From positions 7,030,228-7,094,227 of the forward strand of contig JAUPFP010000007.1 of assembly GCA_036925085.1 (NCBI GenBank): DNA of 64,000 nucleotides, in the 5' to 3' direction. The stretch is from Brachycybe producta (lineage: Eukaryota; Arthropoda; Diplopoda; Playtdesmida; Andrognathidae). Every line of letters begins with the position of its first letter. The first letter of the stretch is position 1. Of this stretch, positions 34,241-47,300 are shown in pieces. The translations under genes were made by a program, and so were the position numbers. The notes under the pieces are model-generated. The model had not been told where the DNA came from. It worked only from the letters and a program-made list of their open reading frames with translations, and searched no databases.

Positions 34241-37200
34241 ACATTCCATGGCTTTATAAAAAGTTAAAACATCATATTTATGTTCATGTTGACACCAATT
34301 CATCATCATGTGTTAACGAAATGAAATTTGTAAATGCCGATATTTTGCAATTTCATATAAAAAAAGAATAAATTTAATGTGATCCTGCCTCTTTCAGGAA
34401 TGTGCAAAAAGGATTTTTTTTTTTTCATTTTATGAAAAAAAAAGCTGATTTTGCACTCACATATGTTTCTCTTATATTTTTTTTCTTTTGCACTTTTTTT
34501 TCTTCCAAATCTTTTATTTCTCTTTCTCTCCTTTTTACTTTGCTGGTGTTTTTTTCTTCTTCAGAATCCAAAAAGAAGAAGAAGAAGAAAATAAAAACCT
34601 CCATCTCCTTTTACTTAAAATTTGGTCATTCAATGACCCTCCTCCCCCTTCAATAACTTTCAATCTTTTTTTCTTCTTTCTTACTCTTCATGACGTTCGA
34701 TCCAATATACTGATCAAAAACCGCCCTTTTCATCTTTCTAAACTCTCCATCTATTTTCCCTCCAAAATTCTCATCTTTTTTTCTCCCTCAAACACACACA
34801 ATGTCCAGTCTGTTGTCCAGTCGAAAAAAAAGAAAGGAGATGGGTGGTATATGAGGTGGAAGAGAGAGGTGATGACTCACGCTTTTCGTAGTGGTCAAGC
34901 AACATATATTCTTTATATATACAATATATACAATTGTACATTTTCTATATAAAAAGACCCCAAGTGTCCACTGCATAAGTAGAGAAAGAGAGTCAAAACA
35001 CAACCCCCCCCCCCCGAAAAAAGGGTCAGTAAGGGTCAAGAACCGACCAATGGTTTAGCTTTAAAACCCGCAATGAGGCGGAGTCAAAGTCAGGGTCCAT
35101 TTGAGATTTTGCAATGGCCGACCATGGCCTCAAGACGTACTTTTAGCTTAATAACATTGAAAGCATATACAGTATATATATAGATATCTTCTTTTTTCTG
35201 ACCGTTGGCTATTCCATTGCTTTTTTCAGATGGTCCGGTCCATCAATTGTAATAAATAGGACCCTTGCAGCCTTTTCAATAAAAAAAACTGTATAATCTG
35301 GTATTATGTAAATAAGCAAGATTTTTTTGTCTTTTGTTTTAAAAAATAAAAGAATGCTGACATTTTTGTCAATATTTAAAAATATGAAAAATAAAATTGA
35401 AATCTTTATATATATATATTATAGTATTTTTTATATTCTTTCATAAACAGGTTTGGGTTCAGTTTTAAGAGGACCTCGAAAAGTTCGACCATACTTTTTA
35501 GGACCTATTACACTCAACTTAAGAGAGATGTCATTTTATTTTTACAGCTCAAAACAAGACAAGAAATGGAAAAAAAGTAACTATATGAGAGAAGTTAACA
35601 CCAAAGAGTCCTATTTTTTTTTCTTCTTCTTCTTTTTCTAAAAGTATTTTTCAAAGTATCAATTTCATTGATTTGTTTCAAAGCCATCACATCAAAAGTA
35701 GAGTGTTAAAACTCATCATCAGTCTTGTCTTTATACTTTCAATCTATCTATCTCTCTATTTTCTGATCATGATCATGATGATGATGATGATGATGGTCAA
35801 GTGTGTCTTGTCCAGTGTCCACTCAAAAACTCAGATGAGACAAGAAGAAAAAAAAATGACACACTTCTCACACTTTTATATGAAATAAGAACACGAAATG
35901 TCATAAAGGTTAAAGGTTACAAACTTTAAAAAAATGTCTCACAACATTCTTTTTTTTTTGTTAAAAGAGTAATAATTCCAATTATAGTTTAAGAGATGAT
36001 AGATCATAAAAAATTGGGCACCTTTTTAAATTCTATTTATATATAAAAGGGCTCTTTTAGGTTTTTGAGGTTAGAAGAAGGTCTTTAAACCATAATAAGC
36101 CCCAAATTGATGTTAAGACACATACACACACCGTTTGTGTTTTACACACGTAACACATAGATGAAACAAGAGAGAAATGACCATTTTGAAGAGTAGGAAA
36201 GAGGAGGTTTTTTTAAGAAACTTTTTTTTTTTTCATTATTTTAACCACTGAAAAAAAAATCATTTATCTTAAGACAAGAAGATGATTCCGGTTTGTTTGG
36301 TCGGAAGTAAAACCAAGCACAAAAATGTATGTTTGGGGTGGGATGGGGTGGACTTTTTTGCACACTTTAAAATCCATTTTTCAATCTTTTGACAACTCTC
36401 TCCTCCCTTTCACAACCAAAACTCTCTCTCATACATTCTTTTTCAAGTGTACACATATCAAGAGTTGATTGAGTGACAAACGGACAGATGGACACGAAAT
36501 GTTGACCATCAAATGTAGAAGAGAAGAAGAAAGAAAAAAAGATCTTCATTAACAGATATATAGAACAAAAAATTGATCCAATTCAATTCAATTCTATTGA
36601 AAGAAAATGCAAAATTCAACTCAAAATTGTGGATTAATAAAAATGAAATGAATTAGGACCAAACAAATTTGTGTGTCTGTTTTTCCTTCTTATATAAATA
36701 GTCCTTAAACTCCTTATAAAAGTGGTCATTCTCAATATAAATAATAGCAATCCATAGGGCCATAGACCTTAAGGCTGCTGCTTATTTTCTATATAGAAAA
36801 TGGTCAAACGAAGAAGACCCATAAATATAATTGGAAACCAAGAAAGAAACCGAGAGAATAAAAAAACGCAAAAAAAAAAACCTAAAAATCCATCCAATTT
36901 AGAATACAAATAATAGCTTTTTATACCAAATTGGCCCACCCTCAACCCTCCTCACACATGCACACTCTCAACATGTGTACAGCTTCAGTGTGAACTTGTA
37001 TATATATACATGTATATACAAAACAGAGGGTTACAGGGTCAAAGTGGCTCTTTTTTATACTAAAAAAAATACATAAGGCCCTCAGTTTTTTTTAGTATGT
37101 GTTGTTGTGGGTCATCCATAATGAACAAAAAAATAAGTTCAAAACAAACCACAACTTCAAATAGCATCATTAATGATGACAATTGGGCATTAATTTTTAG

Positions 37201-38959
37201 CCCCATAAAAGTCGGAGGGGACACAATTTTTGTTATTTAGAAATATGGGCTTACAGAATGATAAAACAGCCCAAAATTGAATCAAAATGAAGAATAAAAA
37301 ACAAGTTCCTCTGAACTGAACTGTGTACAGATCGAATGACCACCACCACATTTTCAGTCAGAATCAAAAAAGGAACCTGAAAAGGAGTGGTGGTGGTGGT
37401 GGCATACATAACGGTACCACTGTGTCCACCACCCCAACCTCCACCAGTAGTATTCAATTGCGGGACACAACGATTGAAAACTGACGCTCCCCCTTCCCCC
37501 ACACCATTTTCAAAATCCCCACCCTCATATTTTTTTGTAAAAAAGTTGGGACGACGACGACAGCGAAACTAATCACACTTCAGAAGAACGCAACTGTAGC
37601 GATTGAAATTAGGTTTAATTTTCAGTTTTTCGCTCACCTATTTTTATATAAAACAAAATACAGACGGGAGGAGGACTTTTTTTTTAGTGAGGCCCATATG
37701 AAAGAAATACAACAATAAAAGAAACAAAAATCCGGTCAAATGCTAGTATAAAAGTTGGGTCACACACGACCAAAGGCCTCTAAAAATGAAGACCCACACA
37801 CAGAGAAAGAAAGAGAGTGAAAAGAATTGACCAACATGTTAACCCAAAAGTTATATAATAGAAATTTGAAAGAAAAAGATGAAATCCGATGAGGGTGGGT
37901 GTGTATACAAAATGCACATTTCAGGCACTGGACTGACTGTCCCTCAAGAATAATACACTCACTCTATAGGACCAACCTAAAAAGCCAGCTAGCTAGCTAA
38001 CTCTTGGACAATTCCCCCCCCCCCCCCAACGAACGCACACTCCATCCAACTATATCGCCCCTTCACTCTACACAATACAATATTTTCGACAATTCTGGAC
38101 ACAAACGTAGAAATATGACAAAAGAAATCGTCAGGGCAGAACAAATGAAAAGGCAAGAAAGACTAGAAAAAAGTTGAATATTTTGGCCCGACATCATGTA
38201 TTTCAAAGAGGGTGGGGGGCCATGTATGTCTAGAGGATGGGTGGGGGTTAGTTGTATTGGGGATGGTCAGTTTTAGAGATGGAGGGTGGGATGATAGATA
38301 AAGAGGCATGCGACTCTTGTTGGTCACTGTATAATGGGGGTGGTGGTGGATTACCAGAAATTTTTTTTTCAGAATGAGAGACAGAAGAACAACCGAATTA
38401 AATGTCAAACATGACCGTTGTCCGTCTCTCTGTTTGATGGTTGATGATTGTGTGACTGGATAAGGTTCTTCTCTCTCTTTTTATAAGTTCAGTTCAGTGT
38501 CCGTTCAGTTCGAATGTTCTTCGGTTACGATCAAACAAATTACATCAAATGTAACACGAGTTTTCGGAGTTTTTCAACTTTTTTTTTATATTTCAAATGA
38601 GAAGAAGAAAAAAAAGTTCGATCATTTTTTTTTTACTTTGGTCTCAAAAGTTACATCACATTGACACCTAACACTGGAAATGGCCAAAAGGCGTCTTTTG
38701 AAACAACACAGAAGAAGAAGAAAAACATCATCTTATATTACTATAATATAAAGAGGGGGCAATGATGATGATGATGATGATGTGAAACAAGGCATCTTTA
38801 AACTTCCCCCTTAAATAATAAGGGGGTAGGTGCAAACAAAACTTGTATAAAAATTTGGAATATTTTTTTGTTGTTGTGTGTGAAAACAGTATAAAAAGTG
38901 GACATCAAGATACAAATTGGTGGGCGTTTCTCATTAATGCGAACATTTAGTTTTGTTTC
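34241..38959. other. Non-coding DNA
   Basis: Pyrimidine-rich runs (34390-34800), many TGACCA-type words, and a GTGGTG/CCACC-rich patch at 37330-37570. No exon borders found. Confidence 0.45.
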
Positions 38960-39282
38960 AAAAGAAAAATTATAAAAAAAAATCAGATTTTCTTTAATTT
39001 AAATCTAGATTTTTTTGATTAATTTAAAATTTCATAAAATTCCTCTTTTAATAAGTGAAAATCCATGCATAACATAGTTAGTATTCAGGGTGTTTATTCA
39101 CCTGTCAAACACATTCTTATAAATTTAATTCATAAAAGAGAAAAAATTTAACTTTTTATAAAAAATAACGATTTAAATGATTTAAATCATCACTTGATTT
39201 TTATGGTATTGTCGATTTTTCTGTTTTAAATCACGTTGATTTTAATTGAAAAAAAAATCCAACTGATTTAAATCAATCCTTG
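38960..39282. repeat. GATTTAAATC-rich repeat
   Basis: The word GATTTAAATC and variants recur (about 39000, 39170-39190, 39227, 39268), ending ACTGATTTAAATCAATCCTT. This style is known from palindromic non-autonomous DNA elements in animals, but I cannot fix the left end or a target duplication. Confidence 0.4.
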
Positions 39283-39976
39283 GTAAGAATAAGGTCCATG
39301 GAAATTATAACATGCCTTTATATAGATGACCAACAAACGTTATATATGAAGAATTGAGAAGAGAGGACCATTGGTCTCTTTCTCCTTATGTCTTTCTCTC
39401 TCTATATATATATATTGATCGAATTGTGTCCTTTACATAAGATTCTACGCCCTTCTCTATAGTTAAATAATATTTTCATTCAAAAAGAGAAACTAAGAAT
39501 CAAGAACAGAAATTTGTCTTTTTAAATGTGTCATGAAACCTATTATTTATTACACAATTAACTTGCAATGAGAACATTTAAGAAATGGAAAAACAAAATT
39601 AAACTATATTGAAATTAAAAATCCTTGATTTATTTTATTTGTAAAAATCGGACACAAAATAAAATCTAGAAAAAAAAAACTAATTATTATGATTATGAAC
39701 ACAATTATAACTAACCAGTTTTTTTTTTTCAATTTTTCATTTATATTTTAACACAAGTTGTCAAGTTTTTTTTAGTTTCTTTTATCTAGTTTTGAATTGG
39801 ATAAAAAAGAGAAGTAAAAACTGTCAACTTTTGTAATTGTAATAATGAACAAACCTACAAATTTAATGAAATTAATATTATACCATTTCTTTAAAACGTA
39901 TTTTAAGCAAAAACAGGTTAAGTGTCAAAATTTTATGAAGAGTTTGCGTTATTTTTTAATAAATAATTATTTGTTG

Positions 39977-40239
39977 TTTGTAAAATGACCTGTTTCCATT
40001 AGGTCAAAATTAGATGTCCAAGTAAATTTTGATTAGCTAAATTTAAAAAGTCATAGGTTTATTTATTTACCTTAGTTAATTATTACTCTTCTAAGCAGTT
40101 CAGAAGGTCTGTAGCAGAGGAACTATTTAGCTAAAAGCAGCATAAAAATGCGACATTCGCTTTTGTAAGACATTATTTAAAAACTGACCCAATGAAACTA
40201 TCTATTTTGACCTAATGGAAAAAGGACATTACAGGCAAA
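39977..40239. mobile_element. Foldback element with TTTCCATTAGGTCAAAAT arms
   Basis: GTTTCCATTAGGTCAAAATT at the left and ATTTTGACCTAATGGAAAAA at the right are near-exact inverses. Outer bases TGACCTG/CAGGCAAAT extend the match loosely. The interior has no coding potential. Confidence 0.65.
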
Positions 40240-40449
40240 TACTAAATACTCAAGCAGTCAATAAGTTCTCAGAGAAAATTAATTATTAAAGGGGTACCCG
40301 GTAGTTAGGTCTAGTTAGTTATCTTCTAACCAAAAATTATTTTGAGCATTAGGTTAAAAAAAAACCCTGAAACTGATTCGTAATTTAACCCAAAATTAGT
40401 TTTAAAACAACTTTTCATTGACTATTTATTATAACTTAACACTGGTTCA

Positions 40450-40740
40450 ATTTTGAAAGTGTTGTTATAAACTAGAAGGGTAGTTCAATCACATAAAAGT
40501 ATTTTCATATAAATGTATTTTAAAATAAGCGTTTTATGTCAGTTTGAAAATGACCCAGGCGACATTTTTTTAATTTTTATCTATAAAAAGTTTATTATAA
40601 AAGATATAAACATGAAAATAGCTATTGAGTCATCCAGCTACTCTTCTAGTTTCTAACAAACTTTTCAATTTCTTCTTATAGTGTTGTTGTTTTGAAATGC
40701 AGAATAACCCGAGTTTCAAATTCGGCTGTTCTTAAAAGAA
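40450..40740. mobile_element. TTAGAAACTAGAAGGG family copy
   Basis: TTATAAACTAGAAGGGTAGT, then CAGTTTGAAAATGACCCAGG and CTACTCTTCTAGTTTCTAAC, give both arms in order. Confidence 0.65.
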
Positions 40741-41828
40741 TTTTATAAAAGGTTAGAAGTTAATTCTGAGTCGTAGAATATCTGCAAAATCCCCACTTTA
40801 AAAAATGACAAATTTTCCGTTTTTATCTTCTAAAAACATTCAAATTGGATATTTTATTCTACTTTAAACCATAGTGAATGAATTCTGGGCACTGGACACA
40901 CAAGAGAGAGATGGACAAACGGATGGATAAACAAAATGTAAGAAGATGGAATGATGTTATTTTTTTTTCTGTAATACAACATCACCAAAATCTCACCAAA
41001 TGGAAAACAGAAAGAAAAACACCGAAGTTTCTGTGAATTTCAGATAAAAAAAAAACCCTAACTGTGTATGGATTCTTCATTTGTTGCATGATCTACTTAG
41101 TATAATAAGTAGTAGTAGTAAGTAGCCTACAAGCAAAAAAAGAGATTTATTTTTGAATAAAAAGTAAGAAGAAGAAGAAAATTCCTTCTTTCCGAAAATC
41201 TGCTTTTACGCTTCGAATAAGAAATAAAAGGAGCGCGCAATAGAGAAGAAGGCGACATTGCAAGATGGAAGTGCAGTTTATATCATATGTATTGGCGGCA
41301 ATGGTGGGATCTACACAATTTCATTAATATTATGAGGGGAGGGGGTTTCTTGTTGTTCGCCCAAAAATTTGAACATGTGGAACCATGATATACACATACA
41401 AAAGTTCACACCACCATCCATCATCGAAAAAAAAAAAAGCTCATTCGTTTTTACTTTGAATCCCATATATATACAAAAAAAGAAGTAAAGCCCACCATTT
41501 CTTATTCTCTCCATCTTTTTTCTATTGCCTTACAAGATTCTTTTGGTTTTCAAATCACAACTTAAATCCATTAAGAATGGATCCGAGATTGAAGAACACT
41601 TTATATAAATATATATGTGGGATGAAAAAAAAAATGGTTCAATAAAACTGCATCTATACATATATGCATCTTGAATGTCAAAAAAGAAACCACTCCAAAA
41701 AAAAAAAAAGGTTCTAAAAATCTGACACTTATACAAACTTAAGACAAAATTGAATTAAATTCTGGATCCATTTATTGATGATGATGGAAAAACCTTCCAA
41801 AAAATTCATGAAAATCGTTCCTATAGAG
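40741..41828. other. Non-coding DNA
   Basis: AT-rich with poly-A and AAG runs. Nothing exon-like seen. Confidence 0.45.
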
Positions 41829-42268
41829 CAGTGTTTCTGGGAGAACCCTGGGATTCCGCGTGAAGAAAAAGTAAGACTTCTACCAGAAAATTAAAAACAA
41901 GTATTAAATTTCGCACTGTAAAAAAAAGTTATAATTAGAATAGTTTCTTTAAATAATTCAAATTTAAGTAGTCCTAGCATGTCCCATCTTCAGACATTCC
42001 AACATAACACAAAAATTAAATCAAACATAAAATGTAGTTGTCATTTTTAAGCGAGTTTTTTTTAATATTATTAATTAAATGTGTATCTGATACCGTAAAT
42101 TATTATTTTATTAAGATTATGTGATTATAATTTTCATCCACATCTACTTTTTTTCTGATATTTTTCTCACATTCCGTATACGGTATTCTGTAAAAGTACT
42201 ATTGAGGTTCCGTAATATTTTCAAGATTAAAAAAGGGTTTCGTAGTCAAATAAAATTGGGAAATACAG
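41829..42268. mobile_element. Probable degenerate hAT-like element
   Basis: The left end CAGTGTTTCTGGGAGAACCC resembles CAGTGTTTCT-type hAT termini, and the sequence near 42255-42266 (TTGGGAAATAC) looks like a worn inverse. ATTCCGTATACGGTATTC (42172-42189) is an internal palindrome. No clear target duplication was found. It abuts the hAT copy at 42279. Confidence 0.45.
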
Positions 42269-42278
42269 CAGTCTAAAG

Positions 42279-42701
42279 CAGGGTTTCCCAAACTGGAGTA
42301 CATGTACCCCTAGAGGTACACGAGAAGGTCTTAAAGGGTACAGCGGAACGCTTACCACACATGGATTATTACTAAATTTTATAATTATTTTTTCTTCGAT
42401 GTAGTTATTTTAATTCTAAATGGAACGAAAAAGAAGAAAATACGTAAACAATGACAAAAATGGGTAATTTTGCTGTGACATTTTCATTTTTAACCATATT
42501 TTTACGGTGAAGTAAAATTTTAAATAAAATGCATTTTGTATTACATCGGGAAAGCTTTTTATTTTATTAAAATTCTACAAAAATTAGGTGGACCATCCCA
42601 GGTCACTTCCTTAGCATGCTTATGCATATATTACATTTTAAGAGGAAAACACAAAGCGAATTCTAAGAAGGTAGACCAGCTAAAAGGTTTAGAAATCCCT
42701 G
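42279..42701. mobile_element. hAT-type non-autonomous transposon, 423 bp, with perfect target duplication
   Basis: The left end CAGGGTTTCCCAAACTGG and right end AGAAATCCCTG form short inverted termini. Both sides carry exactly GTCTAAAG (42271-42278 and 42702-42709), a perfect 8-bp target duplication. The CCCAAACTGGAGTACATGTACCCC-type start recalls the widespread hAT/Charlie-like CAGNGGTTCCCAAACTGG ends. No coding capacity is seen. The perfect duplication suggests a fairly recent insertion. Confidence 0.88.
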
Positions 42702-42709
42702 GTCTAAAG

Positions 42710-45079
42710 TAAAATAAGGAAGGAATTTCAGCTATTACTTTTTCAAAGTGGCAAATAACACATTTTTGTGAAAAAGAAAAAAAGAGACAGAAAAAATTAT
42801 TTCTGTTCTCTTCACAATTTCTCAAACTCAACTTTTCTCCAAGTCTTCTAAAAAAAATAGAAGTGACCAAATCAAGTGAAATACATTGGTCAGTCATTTA
42901 TCTGAGTTCCACATGTTCGACCATCCTTACAGAAGAAGAAGAAAAAAAAAACATCATCAGTACAATAACCACCAGAAAAAAGGAAGAAAAAAGGAAGAAA
43001 AAAAAAATTATCAAGACACCTTTTTTTCTATTCACCACAAATTTTCTCTGTCTTTCTATTAAAGAGACTAAAGGGGCCAAGACTGTGTAGACTATGTGCA
43101 CCAAGAATGTAACCCACCCAAATATATAGATATAGAAAAAAAAAAAACCTCCTCCCAATCCGAATCTATGTCTGTATGTGTCAAATATCAGTGGCACGAA
43201 GGGGCCAAAACGTTCAAGAAGCTCTGGGTTTAATCCACTCTAAGCTTCTCACACCATCACTTAGAACGAATTTAGAGTTTAAATTCGTCAAATAAGCTCT
43301 GAGAACACAGCAGCAAAAAAAAGTATAAGAATTGCAGGTCAAAAAACGAGTCAAGAAGAAAATAGGAAGAAAATAAAAAACACAATGTAGCTAGCTAGAC
43401 ATACATACAGTATTAGCCTCTATATATTCTTCAATTTAAAGTATAACAAAAAAATAAATATAATATAAAAAGTAAAGAACTAAGGCCGAAAAATACTGTC
43501 ACATATTTCAAAATCTATAATCTATAGGTAATGGCTCGCGAGCCACCATTTAAATCAAAAACAATGTTCATAAACCCCTATGACGTCGTCCATAAAAAAA
43601 TAACGACTTGTTTTGACAATTCAACTGGTGAAAAGGTTGAAATTTTCGACCCAGTGGAAACAAGGCATAAAGTAGTTTGGGAAAATGATCCCGTTTTTAG
43701 GTTGTGTTTTTTTGCATCAACATTTCATTAAAAATTATTTTCTAGTTTTTAAAACACTTTGAATTCTGCCGCAATATTTTCTTCTAAAAAAAGGATTTTG
43801 CTTGAAAATAATACATTTTCTTTGAATCGTGATGAGAAGAAAGAAAATTGCGAAGCTTTTCTTTAAGAGAGCTAATAAATGTTGTTTAAAATAGTAATAT
43901 TTTCAGTATCGAAGATTTTAAAAACATCATTAAAAGATGAATTTTGTACAGATATATATCGATTCAGCTCTGCAATAAAATAGATAAGGCCAAAATATGG
44001 ACATATACCTTTTTGAAAGAAAAAAAAACTCCTCAATTCAACTATGGAATTACCTTATTAAATAATGGATAGGACCTAACAAAAAAACAATGACAAAATG
44101 TGGGTCCTCTTCTATAGGCCTATGTTTCAAATTGTAAAAACAACATGTTTCATCCGTTCTCCCTTCGCCTTCTTTAATATTACGGTTCAATTGGCTAAAA
44201 AATCATAACCTGAAAAATCTTTCTCTCACTAAAAGATTTTTCATTTCTTATTTAAAAAAAATATAAAAGATGAAAGAAGAAGAAAAAAAAAAAAAAAAGA
44301 AAACCACAGACGAATTTCAGTTTAAAAGAGTGGCGAAAAAACATGTCACAAAAGCAAAGTCAGATAAAAGATTTATGGAGTTCTGAAACGGAACTTTCTC
44401 TCTTTTTCTCTCTTTGAAGTAAAAAAAAATACACAAGAGTGAGTGACCACCAAAAAAACCCCCAAAATAACCACCGCCACTAGAACCAACAACAACAACA
44501 ACAACAACGGATGGATGGACACTCATATTATCCCTTCTTTCCCATCTCTTTCCTCACTCTCTCCCTCTCCCCTCTCTTTAGCCATCGTTCTGGCTTAGAA
44601 TATAAAAACCTCAGTGGAAGAAGAAACAGCATATCATCCATACACAAACTGAGATGACCTAAGATGGTCACTGGTTAGTTTACAACCTAGTTGGGTCCTT
44701 TTTTGTTCTTTTCTCTCTTCCCTTCTATCTCACTCTTTATTTCCGTAGTCTAACAGCACCTCAATTCATAAACTAATTTCACAACGCTTTTTTCTTTTCT
44801 TCTTCTGTTAATTAAACCTTATATTTCTAATAATTACAGAACTGAATAATAAACTAAATGACCATCGGTCAGTGACTCATTTTACAGTAGGCTAACAAAA
44901 AAATCTAAACCTTTTTTTTGTCTTCTTTATTATGGATCCATTATCTATAAATATCTAATAAACTTAATAAGATATTTGCAATAAAAACCTGATTGAATTA
45001 AATGTATATACTGTATGTTGACAATGTAAACGACCAAGAAAAAATAAAACTTCCCCTGTCATTTTTATTGTCTTTAGTT

Positions 45080-45082
<3 letters not shown>
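42710..45082. other. Non-coding DNA
   Basis: AAG-rich and poly-A runs, one partial foldback arm at 43616 and a loose foldback-family remnant at 43740-43780. Confidence 0.45.
43616..43668. mobile_element. Partial copy of the 63.75 kb foldback family
   Basis: CAATTCAACTGGTGAAAAGG, then TTGAAATTTTCGACCCAGTG and GAAACAAGGC, reproduce the arm of the 63750-63923 element in inverse order. It explains most of the 66-codon open frame at 43531-43731, which is therefore not a gene. Confidence 0.5.

Positions 45083-45169
<87 letters not shown>
45083..45169. repeat. TA dinucleotide array
   Basis: About 43 TA units, followed by ACTGTATGTAATATATATAT. Confidence 0.95.
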
Positions 45170-45351
45170 TGTATGTAATATATATATTATATATATATAA
45201 AATAATTGAAAATGACTTTCAGAAAATGAAACTTTTGTTATTATGTTTCAATTTGTAACCATTTTCTGTATTTAATTGTCGCATTTTATCAATAAAAGCA
45301 AATTAATAAGAGGAGAGTTTTTTTTGTTGTTGTCATGGTAATAAACATAAA

Positions 45352-45359
45352 TGACGTCA
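45352..45359. promoter_or_regulatory. CRE palindrome
   Basis: A perfect TGACGTCA in the context ATAAATGACGTCAC, close to that of the 7231 site (ATAAATGACGTCAT). It lies about 270 bases beyond the exon C donor, inside the putative intron. Confidence 0.2.
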
Positions 45360-45554
45360 CAACCCATTTATAAATGTACAATTTTGATGATATTAATAAT
45401 AAATAATAATACCTCCAAATATTGACTGCGATTAAACAATGTTTTTTTATTATCAAAACCCGACGACTTATTATTTGATTACGTTATAATAATAAAGACA
45501 AATAATAATATAAGTAAAATGAAATATTAGCAGAAAATAAAAGAAAAAACTCAC

Positions 45555-45630
45555 CATTTTTGGCGTATTTTTTCTTCTTCTTATTTGTTAATATATTAAT
45601 TCGTGAGGGTTTTCTCTTTTTTTTCGTCAT
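45555..45630 (-). CDS. Candidate alternative first coding exon C with a basic, NLS-like peptide
   Basis: On the minus strand an ATG with A at -3 opens a 25-codon frame beginning MTKKKRKPSR and ending KKKYAKN. It then meets AAAATG|GTGAGT, an excellent donor, with one base left over (phase 1), matching exons A and B. An in-frame TAA lies about a dozen codons upstream. KKKRK resembles a classical monopartite nuclear localisation signal, but the codons are A-rich and could arise by chance in AT-rich DNA. A TATA-like box lies about 220 bases upstream. An AG after a short T-run (CTTTTTAG at about 45640) offers another reading as an internal exon. The donor and phase agreement are the main support. 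Confidence 0.35.
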
Positions 45631-45848
45631 AATTGTTCTAAAAAGCTCGATAATGAATATTATTTGTTATATATTTGTAATGTTCCAAACGTTGAGTGCA
45701 TTTGACAATTATGAAGAACCTCCAAAAAAAAAAAAAAAAGCTCAAAGAGAAAAAAGCCGACACCTTTTTATTTACATATTAAAAAAAGGTATAGAAAAAA
45801 CTAAAGGTAAGAGTCATTTCTTTTTGTTTTACTTTTCCTCCCATGACA

Positions 45849-45857
45849 CCTTTTATA
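45849..45857 (-). promoter_or_regulatory. TATA-like box upstream of exon C
   Basis: TATAAAAGG on the minus strand is a good TATA match about 220 bases upstream of the exon C ATG. The downstream segment contains short upstream ATGs. It is a weak inference in AT-rich DNA. Confidence 0.2.
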
Positions 45858-46446
45858 TTTATTTATATATACAGTATATAGGTGTCTACGGTGCCGGTAT
45901 GTTTACTCTACGCTAACAGAAGGTTGGAAATGAAATCGAATGCAAACGGGGAAAAAATTTACACGCAAATTTGCACTCGAAAATAAGTTTTTCTTTAAAC
46001 ACAAGAGAAATAAGAAAGGTTTTTTTTTGTAAAAACAAAAAACAAAATTCTAAATCGAAACGGTTCACCTATATTATTTCTATGTATATACATTATATAC
46101 AAATAAGACTTGTTCTGCATACATTCCGATTGAATTTCAAATAAAACGATGTTCACATATCCATGAAAAACGGTTAAACAAAACCTCACTCGATAAATTG
46201 GAAGAAAAAAAAACAAGAGATGAATTTTATTTAATCGTTTTTTTTCTTCTTGCATTTAAACTAAACGGAACAAACATTATATCAGTTATTGGGTCCAGTC
46301 TCAAAATACAACCAGAAAAAAGATGACCTAAAAAGCTTTTTGACCCAAACAAACTGAGGGCCAGGGCTACTCTCTACTGCGAGATGACCAACAAAACGAT
46401 TTCTATATAATCCATGAGATTCTATATATAATAAGGTAAGTAACCT

Positions 46447-46564
46447 CAGTATTCTAAAATGTTGCTTAAAATAAGGTTAAACTTAAAACAAGACTTAAAA
46501 AGCGAGTCAAAAGGAGAATTTTAAAGCTTTGCTTTGCTTTAAGTAACGTTTTAGAATACGGCTG
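46447..46564. mobile_element. Foldback element, GTATTC-AAAAC family, copy 2
   Basis: CAGTATTCTAAAATGTTGCTT on the left pairs with AAGTAACGTTTTAGAATACG on the right, about 30 bases with few mismatches. It is the best preserved of the three copies. Confidence 0.65.
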
Positions 46565-46567
46565 TAA

Positions 46568-46648
46568 GGGTATCTAGAAAAGTTGCTTAAGACAAAGCTA
46601 AACTTTAAAAAAAAACTTGAAATTAACTCCAAAGTCGTATTTCAACCT
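46568..46648. mobile_element. Foldback element, GTATTC-AAAAC family, copy 3 (degraded)
   Basis: GTATCTAGAAAAGTTGCTTA and AAGCTAAACTTTAA follow directly after copy 2, ending near CAAAGTCGTATTTC. Its arms match copy 2 in order, so it is an adjacent, shorter copy. Confidence 0.45.
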
Positions 46649-46994
46649 TAGTTTTATTGTTTGTTCATTTTCAGTTGTTTTTTTCTTGCTGTTTTTATTA
46701 TCATTCATTACATTTTTAATTAATATGTAGTCTAATAAGGGGCATTGTTTAAACACAATTCTGCAAATTGAAATTTAAGACATTTATAGCTTTTTAAAAG
46801 CTACCATTAAAAAAATTAACATTTATTTGAAACAAAAGGACTAAATGAATGTTTTTTGTGTGTTAAATATGTAACATCTTTGAAAATAAAAAAAAATTTG
46901 AATTGTCCGCTTTCAAAAATGTAAATTATCATTTTTAAAATATCAATAAACAGCCTGTTTTTCAAAGATCATCAATTATATTGAATGGCATTGA

Positions 46995-47300
46995 ATACCT
47001 ATTTTAGGAACAGCTGATTTTCTGACTGTTTTGATATTCCTCTGCATTGAAAGTGTTTAGAAACTAGAACAATAGCTGAATCAATTAATAGTAATTTCTA
47101 ATATTATTGATATAGTGTCTGACAAACATTCGTCCGTTTAAAGTTGGACCATTTTTAAACAGACGAAGAAAAAAAAAGCTCATTTTAAAATATTTCAACA
47201 TGAAAAGACCCCGAAGTATTCCTTCGTCGTTTTGCTCTTGAAAGCCAAATGATCAAAATGAGCTCGGAGCGTTTACACTTCAAAATTAACTTAATGCCAT
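46995..47300. mobile_element. TTAGAAACTAGAAGGG family copy, diverged
   Basis: It carries GAACAGCTGATTTTCTGA, GTGTTTAGAAACTAGAACAA, TTTCAACATGAAAAGA and TTTTGCTCTTGAAAGCC. The middle is rearranged. Confidence 0.6.

Noticed and set aside
34488-34952. 154-codon plus-strand frame
   Set aside because: It is phenylalanine-rich at the start because of T/C-rich simple sequence, and ends in a TA tract. No gene evidence.
43531-43731. 66-codon plus-strand frame with a non-repetitive-looking peptide
   Set aside because: Its middle is an arm of the 63.75 kb foldback family, and it has no acceptor, donor or start context.
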